Shown: positions 32,381 to 40,550 of the stretch, piece by piece
How positions within the stretch are numbered: position 1 is the first letter of the stretch
Layout: each line of letters starts with the position of its first letter
From: Acidobacteria bacterium RIFCSPLOWO2_12_FULL_67_14b
GTDB taxonomy: Bacteria > Acidobacteriota > Vicinamibacteria > Vicinamibacterales > UBA2999
Length of the DNA: 42,467 nt
Reading direction: 5' to 3'
Assembly: GCA_001768615.1 (NCBI GenBank)
Contig: MELE01000169.1
Coordinates: 19,122-61,588, forward strand
Program-made: the position numbers and the translations under genes
Notes under the pieces: model-generated
Seen by the model: the letters and a program-made list of their open reading frames with translations, nothing else
Database searches by the model: none
Told to the model about the DNA's origin: nothing

Positions 32381-32416
32381 GCCTTCAGCCTTCAGCCTTC
32401 AGCCTTCGGCCATCAG
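32381..32416. repeat. TTCAGCC heptad repeat between mreB and mreC
   Basis: About four exact heptads (GCCTTCA) plus a diverged fifth (CTTCGGC) fill nearly the whole 42-bp spacer between the mreB stop and the mreC start. Confidence 0.75.
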
Positions 32417-33442
<1,026 letters not shown>

Positions 33443-33471
33443 TGTGTGTAGAACCGTGCTATCCCGCCCGG

Positions 33472-34524
33472 CTAGTCGGCCTGGGCGATGCGAACCCCGT
33501 TTTTGCCCGAATCCTTGACTTGGTACATCGCCATATCGGCCGCACGTACCAACTCTTCAGCAGAAGCCGCCACATCGGGCAATGTGGCCACCCCGACCGA
33601 CGCCGTGAGCCGCAGGCTCAACCCGCTCCCCGCCAGGAATGGATGGGCCGCCAGCCGCTCACGCACGCGGTCTCCTACCGCCGCAGCACCTTCAGAACCG
33701 GTGTCGGGGAGGATGAGCGCAAATTCATCGCCACCAAACCGCGCCACCACGTCCGTTTCACGCGCGCAGCGGCGAATCACGGCCGCCGCTTCCACCAGGG
33801 CCGTGCTGCCGGCCTGGTGGCCGTGATTGTCGTTGATGCCCTTGAAGCCATCGAGGTCCAGGAACAACAGCGACAACGGGCGACCCGACCGCGAGGCGCG
33901 CTTGGCCTCGCGACGCAGCACCTGATTCAAGTACCGCGAGTTGTAGAGCTGCGTCAGGTCGTCGGTCACCGACAACGCTTCCGACCGCCGGAGCCGCAAG
34001 GCGTTGTCGAGCGCCTGCGCCGGCCCTTCGAGCACCACGCCGAGAGACTGGCCCACCGCCGGCGTGATGTGCGGCGGCTGCGACGAGGCCTGACGCTCCG
34101 CGACCACGAGCGCCGCGACGGTTTGCGCGCGACAGCGCAGCGGCCAGCCGAGCACCGCGCCCGCGGCGCCCGTCGCGCGCGGATCCTTGCGCAGATCCGC
34201 CGTCGCGAGCTCGCGGCCGTGGCCCATGACCCAGCGCGCCACGCCGGTCGCAACCGGCGTCAGCGCCGGCCCCATACCGCGTGACGACAAGACAACGACT
34301 TGGCCGTCGAGATCGGCCGCAAACACACCGCACGCCGACGCCTTGAACCACTCGTCGGCAAGTTCCACGACCAGCCCGCCGATGGTTTCCGGATCGAGCG
34401 TGTCGTGTACGGCGCGTAGCAGGGCGAGCGCCGTCTCAGGCCGTTCGAGTCGGCCTTTGAGCGCTCGCTGGCTGCGACGCAGGCGGGCGGCCAGATCCGG
34501 ACGGCGAGAACCGCCGTAAGTCAT
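33472..34524 (-). CDS. GAF-GGDEF diguanylate cyclase
   Basis: Diguanylate cyclases make cyclic di-GMP from two GTP. The 350-residue cytoplasmic protein has an N-terminal GAF-like sensor (about 30-170: [20 protein letters not shown]) and a C-terminal GGDEF domain. The active site GGDEF is at 264-268, with [17 protein letters not shown] at the domain start. RETD, five residues before GGDEF, is the inhibitory I-site, so product feedback is likely. It shares strand with, and precedes, mreB by 29 bp. Ligand for the GAF domain unknown. Confidence 0.94.
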   Translation of the reverse strand: MTYGGSRRPDLAARLRRSQRALKGRLERPETALALLRAVHDTLDPETIGGLVVELADEWFKASACGVFAADLDGQVVVLSSRGMGPALTPVATGVARWVMGHGRELATADLRKDPRATGAAGAVLGWPLRCRAQTVAALVVAERQASSQPPHITPAVGQSLGVVLEGPAQALDNALRLRRSEALSVTDDLTQLYNSRYLNQVLRREAKRASRSGRPLSLLFLDLDGFKGINDNHGHQAGSTALVEAAAVIRRCARETDVVARFGGDEFALILPDTGSEGAAAVGDRVRERLAAHPFLAGSGLSLRLTASVGVATLPDVAASAEELVRAADMAMYQVKDSGKNGVRIAQAD

Positions 34525-34552
34525 TCAACTGACTGAATATATCACGTTCCGG
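34525..34552. promoter_or_regulatory. AT-rich segment upstream of the diguanylate cyclase
   Basis: CTGAATATATCACG (34533-34546) is the only AT-rich segment between the divergent genes and reads TGATATATTCAG on the minus strand, a plausible -10 region for the cyclase. No matching -35 box was found, because the repeat array starts here. Confidence 0.3.
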
Positions 34553-34695
34553 ACGATGGTTCCTCACGGAGGTTCTCCACGAAGGTTCCTCCCGCGGGTT
34601 CTCCACAGAGGTTCCATACGCACAGAACCTCTGTAGAACCTCCGTAGAACCCTCGTGGGGAACCTCCGTGAGGAACCCCCGTGAAGAACCTTCGT
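34553..34695. repeat. inverted array of 13-bp repeats between divergent genes
   Basis: The left arm has five units in one direction (34553, 34566, 34579, 34592 and 34605; e.g. ACGAAGGTTCCTC). The right arm (34622-34695) has six units in the other direction, of 13, 11, 11, 13, 13 and 13 bp (e.g. GAAGAACCTTCGT). The arms can pair into a long hairpin. The unit is the same as in the mtnA/tsaD array. It fills most of the 205-bp spacer of the diguanylate cyclase and ppiD genes, where promoters should be. Confidence 0.85.
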
Positions 34696-34729
34696 GCTAC
34701 GATTCGAGTTTCCCAGAGGGTTTTGACCG

Positions 34730-36652
34730 ATGACGATGCTGGACCAGATGCGGCGACACAAGGGCTGGCTCAAGTGGAGCCTGGCGCTGGTCGTCCTGAC
34801 CTTCGTGGTCTTCTACATCCCCGATTTTCTCACGACCAACACCGGCGCCGCCCCCAGCGAAGTGCTGGCCGAAGTCGAGGGCCAGCCGATTACCGTGGGC
34901 ACCTTCACGCGCCGCTACAACGCGCAGATCAATGCCTACCGCAACGCGTACGGCGGGCAGATGAACGATCAGCTGCTCAAGCAGCTCGGCATCGATCGCC
35001 AGATCCTGAACCAGCTCATCGACGAGGAAGCCATGGTCGCCGAATCGCGCAAGCAGGGCATCACCGTGACCGACGTCGAAATCCGCCAGCGCATCCTCGC
35101 GCTCCCCGGCTTCCAGGAGAACGGCAAGTTCGTCGGCGAACAGCGCTATCGCCAGATCCTGCAGTTCCAGAATCCGCCGATGACCACGGCCGACTTCGAG
35201 GCGAGCCTGCGGCGCGCGCTGCAGATCGAGAAGCTGCGCTCCGCGATCACCGGGTGGATGTCGATCAGCGACAAGGACGTGGCCGACGAGTTCACCAGGC
35301 GCAACGAAAAGGTCAAGCTCGACGTCGTGCCGATCACGCCGCAGGCCTTCAAGTCGCAGGTCACCGTCACCGACGCGGAGCTCGCCGCCTTCTTCGAGAA
35401 GGCCAAGGACAAGTACCGCATCGGCGAGAAGCGCAAGGCCAGGTACGCCGTCATCAACGTCGACCAGGTGCGCCAGACGATCACGGTGCCCGAGGCCGAC
35501 ATCACCGCGTTCTATCAGCAGAACATGCCGCAGTACCAGACGCCGGCGCAGGTCCGCGCCAGCCACATCCTCTTCAAGCTCGAAGGCAAGGATGAAAAGG
35601 CCGTCCAGGCCCTCGCCGAGGAGGTGTTGAAGAAGGCCCAGGCGCCCGGCGCGGATTTCGCCGCCCTCGCCAAGCAGTACTCCGAAGACGACTCCAACAA
35701 CACGAACGGCGGCGACCTCGACTACTTCGGCCGCGGCCGCATGGTGGCCGAGTTCGAGCAGGCCGCCTTCAGCATGAAGGCCGGCGAGATCAGCAACCTG
35801 GTCAAGACCGCGTTCGGCTTCCACATCATCAAGGTCGTCGACAGCAAGCCCGACACGACGCGCCCGCTCGCCGAGGTGCGCACCGAAATCGAGGATCAAC
35901 TCAAGTGGCAGAAGGCGCAGGCCGAGGCCGAGCGCATCGCCAAGTCGCTCGAAGCCACCACCAAGACGCCGGCCGACCTCGAGAAGCTGGCCACGAGCCG
36001 CGGCCTTCCGGTGATCGAGGCCGGCCTGTTCCTCGCCGAGGAAGCCGTCGGCGGCCTGGGCCCGCAGCCCGAGTTGTCGCAGCGGCTGTTCGCCAGCAAG
36101 GAAGGTGAGGTCACGCCGGCCATGCGCGTGGCGGCGGGCTGGGTGTTTGCCACGGTCACGGGGCGGCAGGACTCCTACGTGCCCAAGATCGATGAAGTGA
36201 AGGCCAGGGTCCGCGACGACCTGGTGGGCGACAAGGCCGCGGAGCTCGCGAAAGCGCGCGCCACGGCGATCGCCAGCGACCTGAAAGGCGCGAAGGATTT
36301 TGCGGCGGCGGCCAAGCGGGCGGGTCTGGAAGTGAAGACCACCGAGCTCATCGCACGCGGCGCCGCGATTGCCGACCTCGGTATCAGCGAGGCGGTCGAC
36401 GCGGCCGCGTTTGCACTGCCCCAGGGCGGCGTCAGCGACGCCATCTCGACGCCGACGGGCACCGCGATTGTTCGCGTCGTCGAGCGCGTCGACGTCACGC
36501 CCGCGGAGATCGAAGGCGGCCGGGATCAGCTCCGCGACGAGCTGGTCAACCAGCGCCGCGACAAGTTCTTCGGCGCCTACATGCAGAAAGCGAAGCAGGG
36601 CCTGACGATCAACATCCGCCAGGACACGCTCGCCCGCGTCGTCGGCATCTAA
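34730..36652 (+). CDS. ppiD: PpiD/SurA-like peptidyl-prolyl isomerase (periplasmic foldase)
   Basis: This 640-residue protein is an inner-membrane-anchored chaperone. A membrane helix is at about 15-32 (LKWSLALVVLTFVVFYIPDF). A SurA_N-like chaperone region follows (VLAEVEGQPITVGTFTRRYN to about 240). A parvulin domain (about 274-370) has QVRASHILFKLEGKDEKA, NGGDLDYFGRGRMVAEF and TAFGFHIIKVVD. A second, degenerate rotamase-like segment follows. This is the layout of E. coli PpiD. It should help fold proteins leaving the Sec channel. The gene name is by layout. Confidence 0.92.
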   Translation: MTMLDQMRRHKGWLKWSLALVVLTFVVFYIPDFLTTNTGAAPSEVLAEVEGQPITVGTFTRRYNAQINAYRNAYGGQMNDQLLKQLGIDRQILNQLIDEEAMVAESRKQGITVTDVEIRQRILALPGFQENGKFVGEQRYRQILQFQNPPMTTADFEASLRRALQIEKLRSAITGWMSISDKDVADEFTRRNEKVKLDVVPITPQAFKSQVTVTDAELAAFFEKAKDKYRIGEKRKARYAVINVDQVRQTITVPEADITAFYQQNMPQYQTPAQVRASHILFKLEGKDEKAVQALAEEVLKKAQAPGADFAALAKQYSEDDSNNTNGGDLDYFGRGRMVAEFEQAAFSMKAGEISNLVKTAFGFHIIKVVDSKPDTTRPLAEVRTEIEDQLKWQKAQAEAERIAKSLEATTKTPADLEKLATSRGLPVIEAGLFLAEEAVGGLGPQPELSQRLFASKEGEVTPAMRVAAGWVFATVTGRQDSYVPKIDEVKARVRDDLVGDKAAELAKARATAIASDLKGAKDFAAAAKRAGLEVKTTELIARGAAIADLGISEAVDAAAFALPQGGVSDAISTPTGTAIVRVVERVDVTPAEIEGGRDQLRDELVNQRRDKFFGAYMQKAKQGLTINIRQDTLARVVGI

Positions 36653-36707
36653 GCCCAGCGCGCACTTCGATTGGCGTATCAGCTGACAGCCACAGCCATT
36701 CACGTCC

Positions 36708-38465
36708 TCATCGCACGAACACGTATGGCATGTGCGCGAGGACCTGGCCCGATCGGAAGAGGCGCGAGGGCGCGAGCAAGGCCGCGAGCGCGCGCCTCTC
36801 GCGCGGCCCGAGCAGCTGGATAATCGCCTCCGACGTGGAGGCGTCCGCCATGCGGCCCACAGGCGACTGGAGCTCCTCGGCCAGTACTTCGTAGAAGCTC
36901 CGCCGCGGCGGATAGATCAGCAGTTGGACTTCCTCATCGGCCGGGATCCGCGCGCGCTGCTTCGCGAGGCCGATGGCTGTGTACAGACCGCCCAGCTGGT
37001 CGACGAGGCCCAGCTCGCGCGCCTGCTCGCCGGTCCAGACACGGCCCTGCGCCACTTCGTCCACCTTCTCCGGCGCCATGTGGCGGGCCGCCGCCGTGCG
37101 CTCCACGAACTGGTCGTACACGACCTGCATCGCCTCCTGGATCTTCGCGCGCTCGTCGGCCGTGAATCGTCGATCGGGCGAGTTCATCTGGGCGCGCTTG
37201 CCGGAGCTGGTGGCCTCGAGGTTCGCGCCAATCTTGTCGAGCGTGCCCGTGGTCACGAACTTCCCGGTGTAGACGCCGATGGACCCGGTCAGCGTGCCGG
37301 GTTGCGCGACGATGGCGTCGCCGGCCAGGGCGATGTAATAGCCGCCCGACGCCGCCAGGTCCGACATCGAGACGATGAGGGGCCGATCGTTCTCGCGCGA
37401 GATCGACAGCTCACGCCAGATGACGTCCGACGCCGTCGACGACCCGCCGGGGCTGTCGACGCGGAGCACGATCGCCTTGACCGCGTCGTTGGCGCGGGCC
37501 TCGCGGATGTACTCCACGAGGGAATCGGACCCGATGACGGGCCCGTTGACCGGATCGTACCCGCTGTGGCCGGAGTTGATCGTGCCGACGACGTTGATCA
37601 CGGCGATGGTTGCGCCCCGGCGGACGCCGGCCGCGTTCCACGACACCGCCGCGTAGTCTTCCGCGTCGATGTGGTCCTCGCCGGCGAGGTCGTCGTGCAG
37701 GTCGTCCAGTTCGTCTTCGTACGCCACATCGTCGATCAGGCCAACGCGCAAGGCCTCGACCGGCTGGAACGGGCCCTGATCGATCAGTGCCCGCACCTCG
37801 TCTTCGCGCTTCTGGCGGCCGTCGGCGATGCCGCGCACGAGCTGCTGGTACTGGCTGCGGTTGAGCGATTCGCTCATCTCGCGATGCGCGGGCGAGAAGG
37901 ACTTCTCGAGATACGTGTTGACCGCCGTCTTGTAGTCGCCGACGTGCAGGAAGTCGGGATAGGTGCCGATCCAGTCGAAGGTGCCGCGCAGGAACACCTC
38001 GTAGCTGGCAATGCCGGTCAGGTCGAGGGATGCCGACGGCAGCAGGTAGACGCGATCGGCAACCGAGGCGAGGTAGTACTCGCGGTCGCCGGCGTACTCC
38101 AGCCACGCATACACGTACTTGCCGCTGCCCTTGAAATCGTCGATCGCGTCGCGCAGCTCCTGGACACGGGCCCAGAAGGGCGAATCGAGGCTGCCCGGCT
38201 TGAGCAGGATGCCGGCGATGCGCGTGTCGGCCTTGGCCTTCCGGATGAGCTCGACGTAGGCGCGGATGCTCAGCTCGTCGCCCGCCCCGAACACGACGTC
38301 GGGCAGCACCTCCGGCAGGTCGCCGTGGGGCCGCAGGACCAGGGTGGTATGGGCCCCGACCGGCGGTTCGGCGCCGACGGCGAGATACAAGACCAGCATC
38401 GCCGCGGCCGAGGCCAGCGCCGCGACCAGCAGGAACCCGAACACGAACCCGACACCACGCTTCAC
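36708..38465 (-). CDS. sppA: signal peptide peptidase SppA (67 kDa type)
   Basis: SppA degrades cleaved signal peptides at the inner membrane. The 585-residue protein has an N-terminal membrane helix (about 7-29) and two repeated protease domains. The catalytic Lys is K179 in GDYKTAVN, the Ser is S373 in LAASGGYY; both match E. coli SppA (K209, S409). The N-terminal half has GTFDWIGTYP, the C-terminal half has RVDSPGGSSTASDVIWREL and TGSIGVYTGKF. Start is a GTG only eight bases from a TATACT box, so the transcript may lack a leader. Confidence 0.95.
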   Translation of the reverse strand: MKRGVGFVFGFLLVAALASAAAMLVLYLAVGAEPPVGAHTTLVLRPHGDLPEVLPDVVFGAGDELSIRAYVELIRKAKADTRIAGILLKPGSLDSPFWARVQELRDAIDDFKGSGKYVYAWLEYAGDREYYLASVADRVYLLPSASLDLTGIASYEVFLRGTFDWIGTYPDFLHVGDYKTAVNTYLEKSFSPAHREMSESLNRSQYQQLVRGIADGRQKREDEVRALIDQGPFQPVEALRVGLIDDVAYEDELDDLHDDLAGEDHIDAEDYAAVSWNAAGVRRGATIAVINVVGTINSGHSGYDPVNGPVIGSDSLVEYIREARANDAVKAIVLRVDSPGGSSTASDVIWRELSISRENDRPLIVSMSDLAASGGYYIALAGDAIVAQPGTLTGSIGVYTGKFVTTGTLDKIGANLEATSSGKRAQMNSPDRRFTADERAKIQEAMQVVYDQFVERTAAARHMAPEKVDEVAQGRVWTGEQARELGLVDQLGGLYTAIGLAKQRARIPADEEVQLLIYPPRRSFYEVLAEELQSPVGRMADASTSEAIIQLLGPRERRALAALLAPSRLFRSGQVLAHMPYVFVR

Positions 38466-38472
38466 ACGATCA

Positions 38473-38478
38473 AGTATA
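38473..38478 (-). promoter_or_regulatory. TATACT -10 box close to the sppA start
   Basis: The hexamer (38478-38473, minus) ends eight bases before the sppA GTG, so the transcript would start near the start codon. No matching -35 box was seen at 17 bp (CTCTGC). The next gene upstream ends at 38582, so a promoter here makes sense. Confidence 0.35.
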
Positions 38479-38521
38479 GACCCGCTCTATGATCGGCAGA
38501 GCGCAGCGATGCCCCAGCCGA

Positions 38522-38552
38522 AGACTGAAGGCCGAAGGCTGAAGGCCGAAAA
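38522..38552. repeat. CTGAAGG heptad repeat between sppA and the response regulator
   Basis: AAGACTGAAGGCCGAAGGCTGAAGGCCGAAA-type text (words of 7 bp) lies in the 116-bp gap. It is the complement of the TTCAGCC heptads at 30977-31010 and 32381-32416. Confidence 0.65.
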
Positions 38553-38581
38553 CCCCCAGCGGCACGAAGTGCCGGCTGGGA
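38551..38581 (-). terminator. hairpin with T-run after the response regulator
   Basis: Read on the minus strand, CCCAGCCGGCAC, loop TTC, GTGCCGCTGGG (one bulge) is followed by GGTTTTCGG. The stop of the response regulator is next to the stem. The T-run is short, but the position and structure fit an intrinsic terminator. Confidence 0.6.
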
Positions 38582-39391
38582 TCAGGGGTTGATCGAGCCG
38601 AACAGGACCAGACGTGCGGCCTCGCGGAGCCCGCGGGCCGTAAACGGTTTCTCGAGGAAGGCGGCGCCCTCTTCGAGCTCGGCGCGATTCTCGAACAGCA
38701 TGTCGCTGAAGCCCGTCTGATACAGCACCTTCACCGCCGGGAAGCGCTGGCGCACGTGATCGGCCAGCTCGCGGCCCTGCATGTCGGGCATCGCGTAGTC
38801 GGTCACGAGCAGGTCGACGCCGCCTTCACGATCGCTGAGCTTCTCGATGATCTCGGGGCCGCCGCCGGCCATCACCAGCTCGTAGTTCTCGCGCTGCAGG
38901 ATGCGCGCCAGCACGTCGAGCATCATCGGGTCGTCGTCGACCACGGCCACGATCTTCTTGAGGCCAAGCGGTTTCAGATCGGTCTGCGGCGGCTTGGGCC
39001 GCGAGTCGTCTTTGCCGGACGACAGCAGCGGATTCGAGCTGAGCGGGATGTCGGGAATCGGCATCAGGCCGGGCGCGTCGGCCTTCGGCGACGCCTCGGT
39101 CCTGGCCGGCGCCTGCTCTCCGGCGGCGGCCGGCTTGGGCGGGACCGGGGGCAAATCGACGTTGAACGCGTGCGGCAATTCACCGTGACCCACGGCGCCC
39201 CACAACTGATTCAGCAACCGCTGCGGCAGTCCGAGGTCGACGCCGGCCACGAGCACCTCGGTGCACAGCGATTCCAACTCGCGAATGCGCGCGAGCAACT
39301 CCTGCTGATCCTGATGTTTGTCCACAATCTTCGAGGCTGACCAGACTCGGGCACCCGCGCCGTCCTGACCGCCGAAAAAGCTCACACCCAT
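38582..39391 (-). CDS. single-receiver response regulator with N-terminal extension
   Basis: The C-terminal ~120 residues of this 269-residue protein form a receiver domain: acidic pair in AVVDDDPMMLDVLAR, phospho-Asp D198 in LLVTDYAMPDMQGRE, Thr in LYQTGFSD and Lys in AAFLEKPFTARGL. There is no output domain after it. The first ~150 residues are helical at the start (LLARIRELESLC) and then Pro/Ala-rich and probably disordered (VPPKPAAAGEQAPARTEASP). The start at ATG 39391 gives a sensible N-terminus; ATG 39526 is less likely. The partner kinase is not in this window. Confidence 0.88.
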   Translation of the reverse strand: MGVSFFGGQDGAGARVWSASKIVDKHQDQQELLARIRELESLCTEVLVAGVDLGLPQRLLNQLWGAVGHGELPHAFNVDLPPVPPKPAAAGEQAPARTEASPKADAPGLMPIPDIPLSSNPLLSSGKDDSRPKPPQTDLKPLGLKKIVAVVDDDPMMLDVLARILQRENYELVMAGGGPEIIEKLSDREGGVDLLVTDYAMPDMQGRELADHVRQRFPAVKVLYQTGFSDMLFENRAELEEGAAFLEKPFTARGLREAARLVLFGSINP

Positions 39392-39712
39392 ACTATCCTG
39401 CTGCTCCGTGTCCCGCACAGACCCGCACATGGGCGCGCACGCCTCGATCGGCGCCCCTTTCCGGGTGATTCCATCGAAAACCAGCCATTCTGCTGACCCT
39501 CCCATCACAACTCCTCCTCCTGCCACACCTGTAGTTCAGGAGTCGTGCCATGGAACCAGCCCGGCTGTGCCAAAGTCTTCAGTTGTAATAGACGGCCACG
39601 GCTCGTCAAAATTCTCACGGCCTGCATAAAGAATTCTGCGGCCGCGCTTGAACGTCCTTGTGTTGGCATCGAACCGTCCCGATAATCGGGCGAGTTTCCC
39701 CTCAGCACCAGC
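39392..39712. other. intergenic region before the second sigma factor
   Basis: This 321-bp gap has lower GC than its surroundings and no convincing gene; a minus-strand open frame is antisense to the sigma gene and is rejected. A candidate promoter for the sigma gene is TTGTGT (39658-39663), 17 bp, GATAAT (39681-39686), ending 26 bp before the sigma start. Confidence 0.45.
39658..39686 (+). promoter_or_regulatory. candidate promoter for the sigma/zinc-finger operon
   Basis: TTGTGT and GATAAT with a 17-bp spacer lie upstream of the sigma gene start at 39713. The boxes are moderate matches to the sigma-70 consensus. No operator was recognised. Confidence 0.35.
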
Positions 39713-40546
39713 GTGGATTATCAACGGCTGCTCCTTGACCATCTTCAATTGGTCGATCAGATCGTACGGACGACCGGGCGCCGCCGTCATCTGGCGCCCA
39801 GTGAGCTTGACGATTTCGCCAGCTTCGTGCGGCTGCACCTGATCGAACAGGATTACGCGATCCTCCGGAAGTTCCAGCAACGCAGCAGTTTATGGACCTA
39901 CCTGGCGGCCGTGATCGAGCGGCTGTCGCTCGACTACTGTGCGGAAAAATGGGGGCGCTGGCGCCCGTCCGCCGCGGCCGAACGCCAAGGCGTCCCCGGC
40001 GTGCTGCTCGAGCGGATGGTCGCGCGCGACGGCCACACCCTCGAGGAGGCGATCGGGATCATCGCGACCAACCACACCTTGGGCGTCAGTCGCGCCGACC
40101 TGTTGAAGATATGGGAACAGTTGCCCGCCCGGGTCCGCATGGCGGAGGTGGGCGAAGAGGCCGCAGCGGCGATGCCATCTCCGGAGACTTCGGAGCAGAA
40201 CATCGAGGATGCGGAGTTGCGAGAGAACATCGGGCGACTCGAACGCGCATTGCAGGCAGCGCTGGCACAGTGTTCAGCGCAGGAGCGCGTCCTGCTCGCG
40301 CTTCGTTTCGATCAGGAGCTCTCGATGGTGCAGATTGCGAAGTTGACAGGGGCGTCGGTCCCGACGCTTCATCGGCGTCTCGACAAGGCCGTGCAGCAAC
40401 TGCGCCTGTCCTTGGCGGGCTCCGGCCTCGATCGGAGGGAGATTGTGTCGCTGATCGGCCACCCGTCCATTGCCCTCTCGCCTCTGCTGCGGACCGAGGT
40501 TGAGAAATTTTTGGGGCCTGTCCGTCTATTCAAACGAGATGGTTAG
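39713..40546 (+). CDS. sigma-70 family RNA polymerase sigma factor (ECF-like)
   Basis: This 277-residue protein starts with GTG. A region-2-like part has ILRKFQQRSSLWTYLAAVIE and LDYCAEKWGRWRPS (about 50-85), and region 4 has CSAQERVLLALRFDQELS and IAKLTGASVPTLHRRLDKAV (about 190-225). The WGRWRPS phrase is known from sigma factors paired with zinc-finger and repeat proteins in Acidobacteria and relatives. The next gene starts within a few bases and carries a zf-HC2 anti-sigma motif, so it should regulate this sigma factor. Target genes are unknown. Confidence 0.87.
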   Translation: MDYQRLLLDHLQLVDQIVRTTGRRRHLAPSELDDFASFVRLHLIEQDYAILRKFQQRSSLWTYLAAVIERLSLDYCAEKWGRWRPSAAAERQGVPGVLLERMVARDGHTLEEAIGIIATNHTLGVSRADLLKIWEQLPARVRMAEVGEEAAAAMPSPETSEQNIEDAELRENIGRLERALQAALAQCSAQERVLLALRFDQELSMVQIAKLTGASVPTLHRRLDKAVQQLRLSLAGSGLDRREIVSLIGHPSIALSPLLRTEVEKFLGPVRLFKRDG

Positions 40547-40550
40547 CACG

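Noticed and set aside
34553-34695. Possible CRISPR array
   Set aside because: Units are 11-13 bp, contiguous with no spacers, and inverted around a loop; no cas genes are present.
39536-39880. 114-residue open frame on the minus strand in the gap before the sigma factor
   Set aside because: It is partly antisense to the sigma gene, has no ribosome site or domain, and is short.
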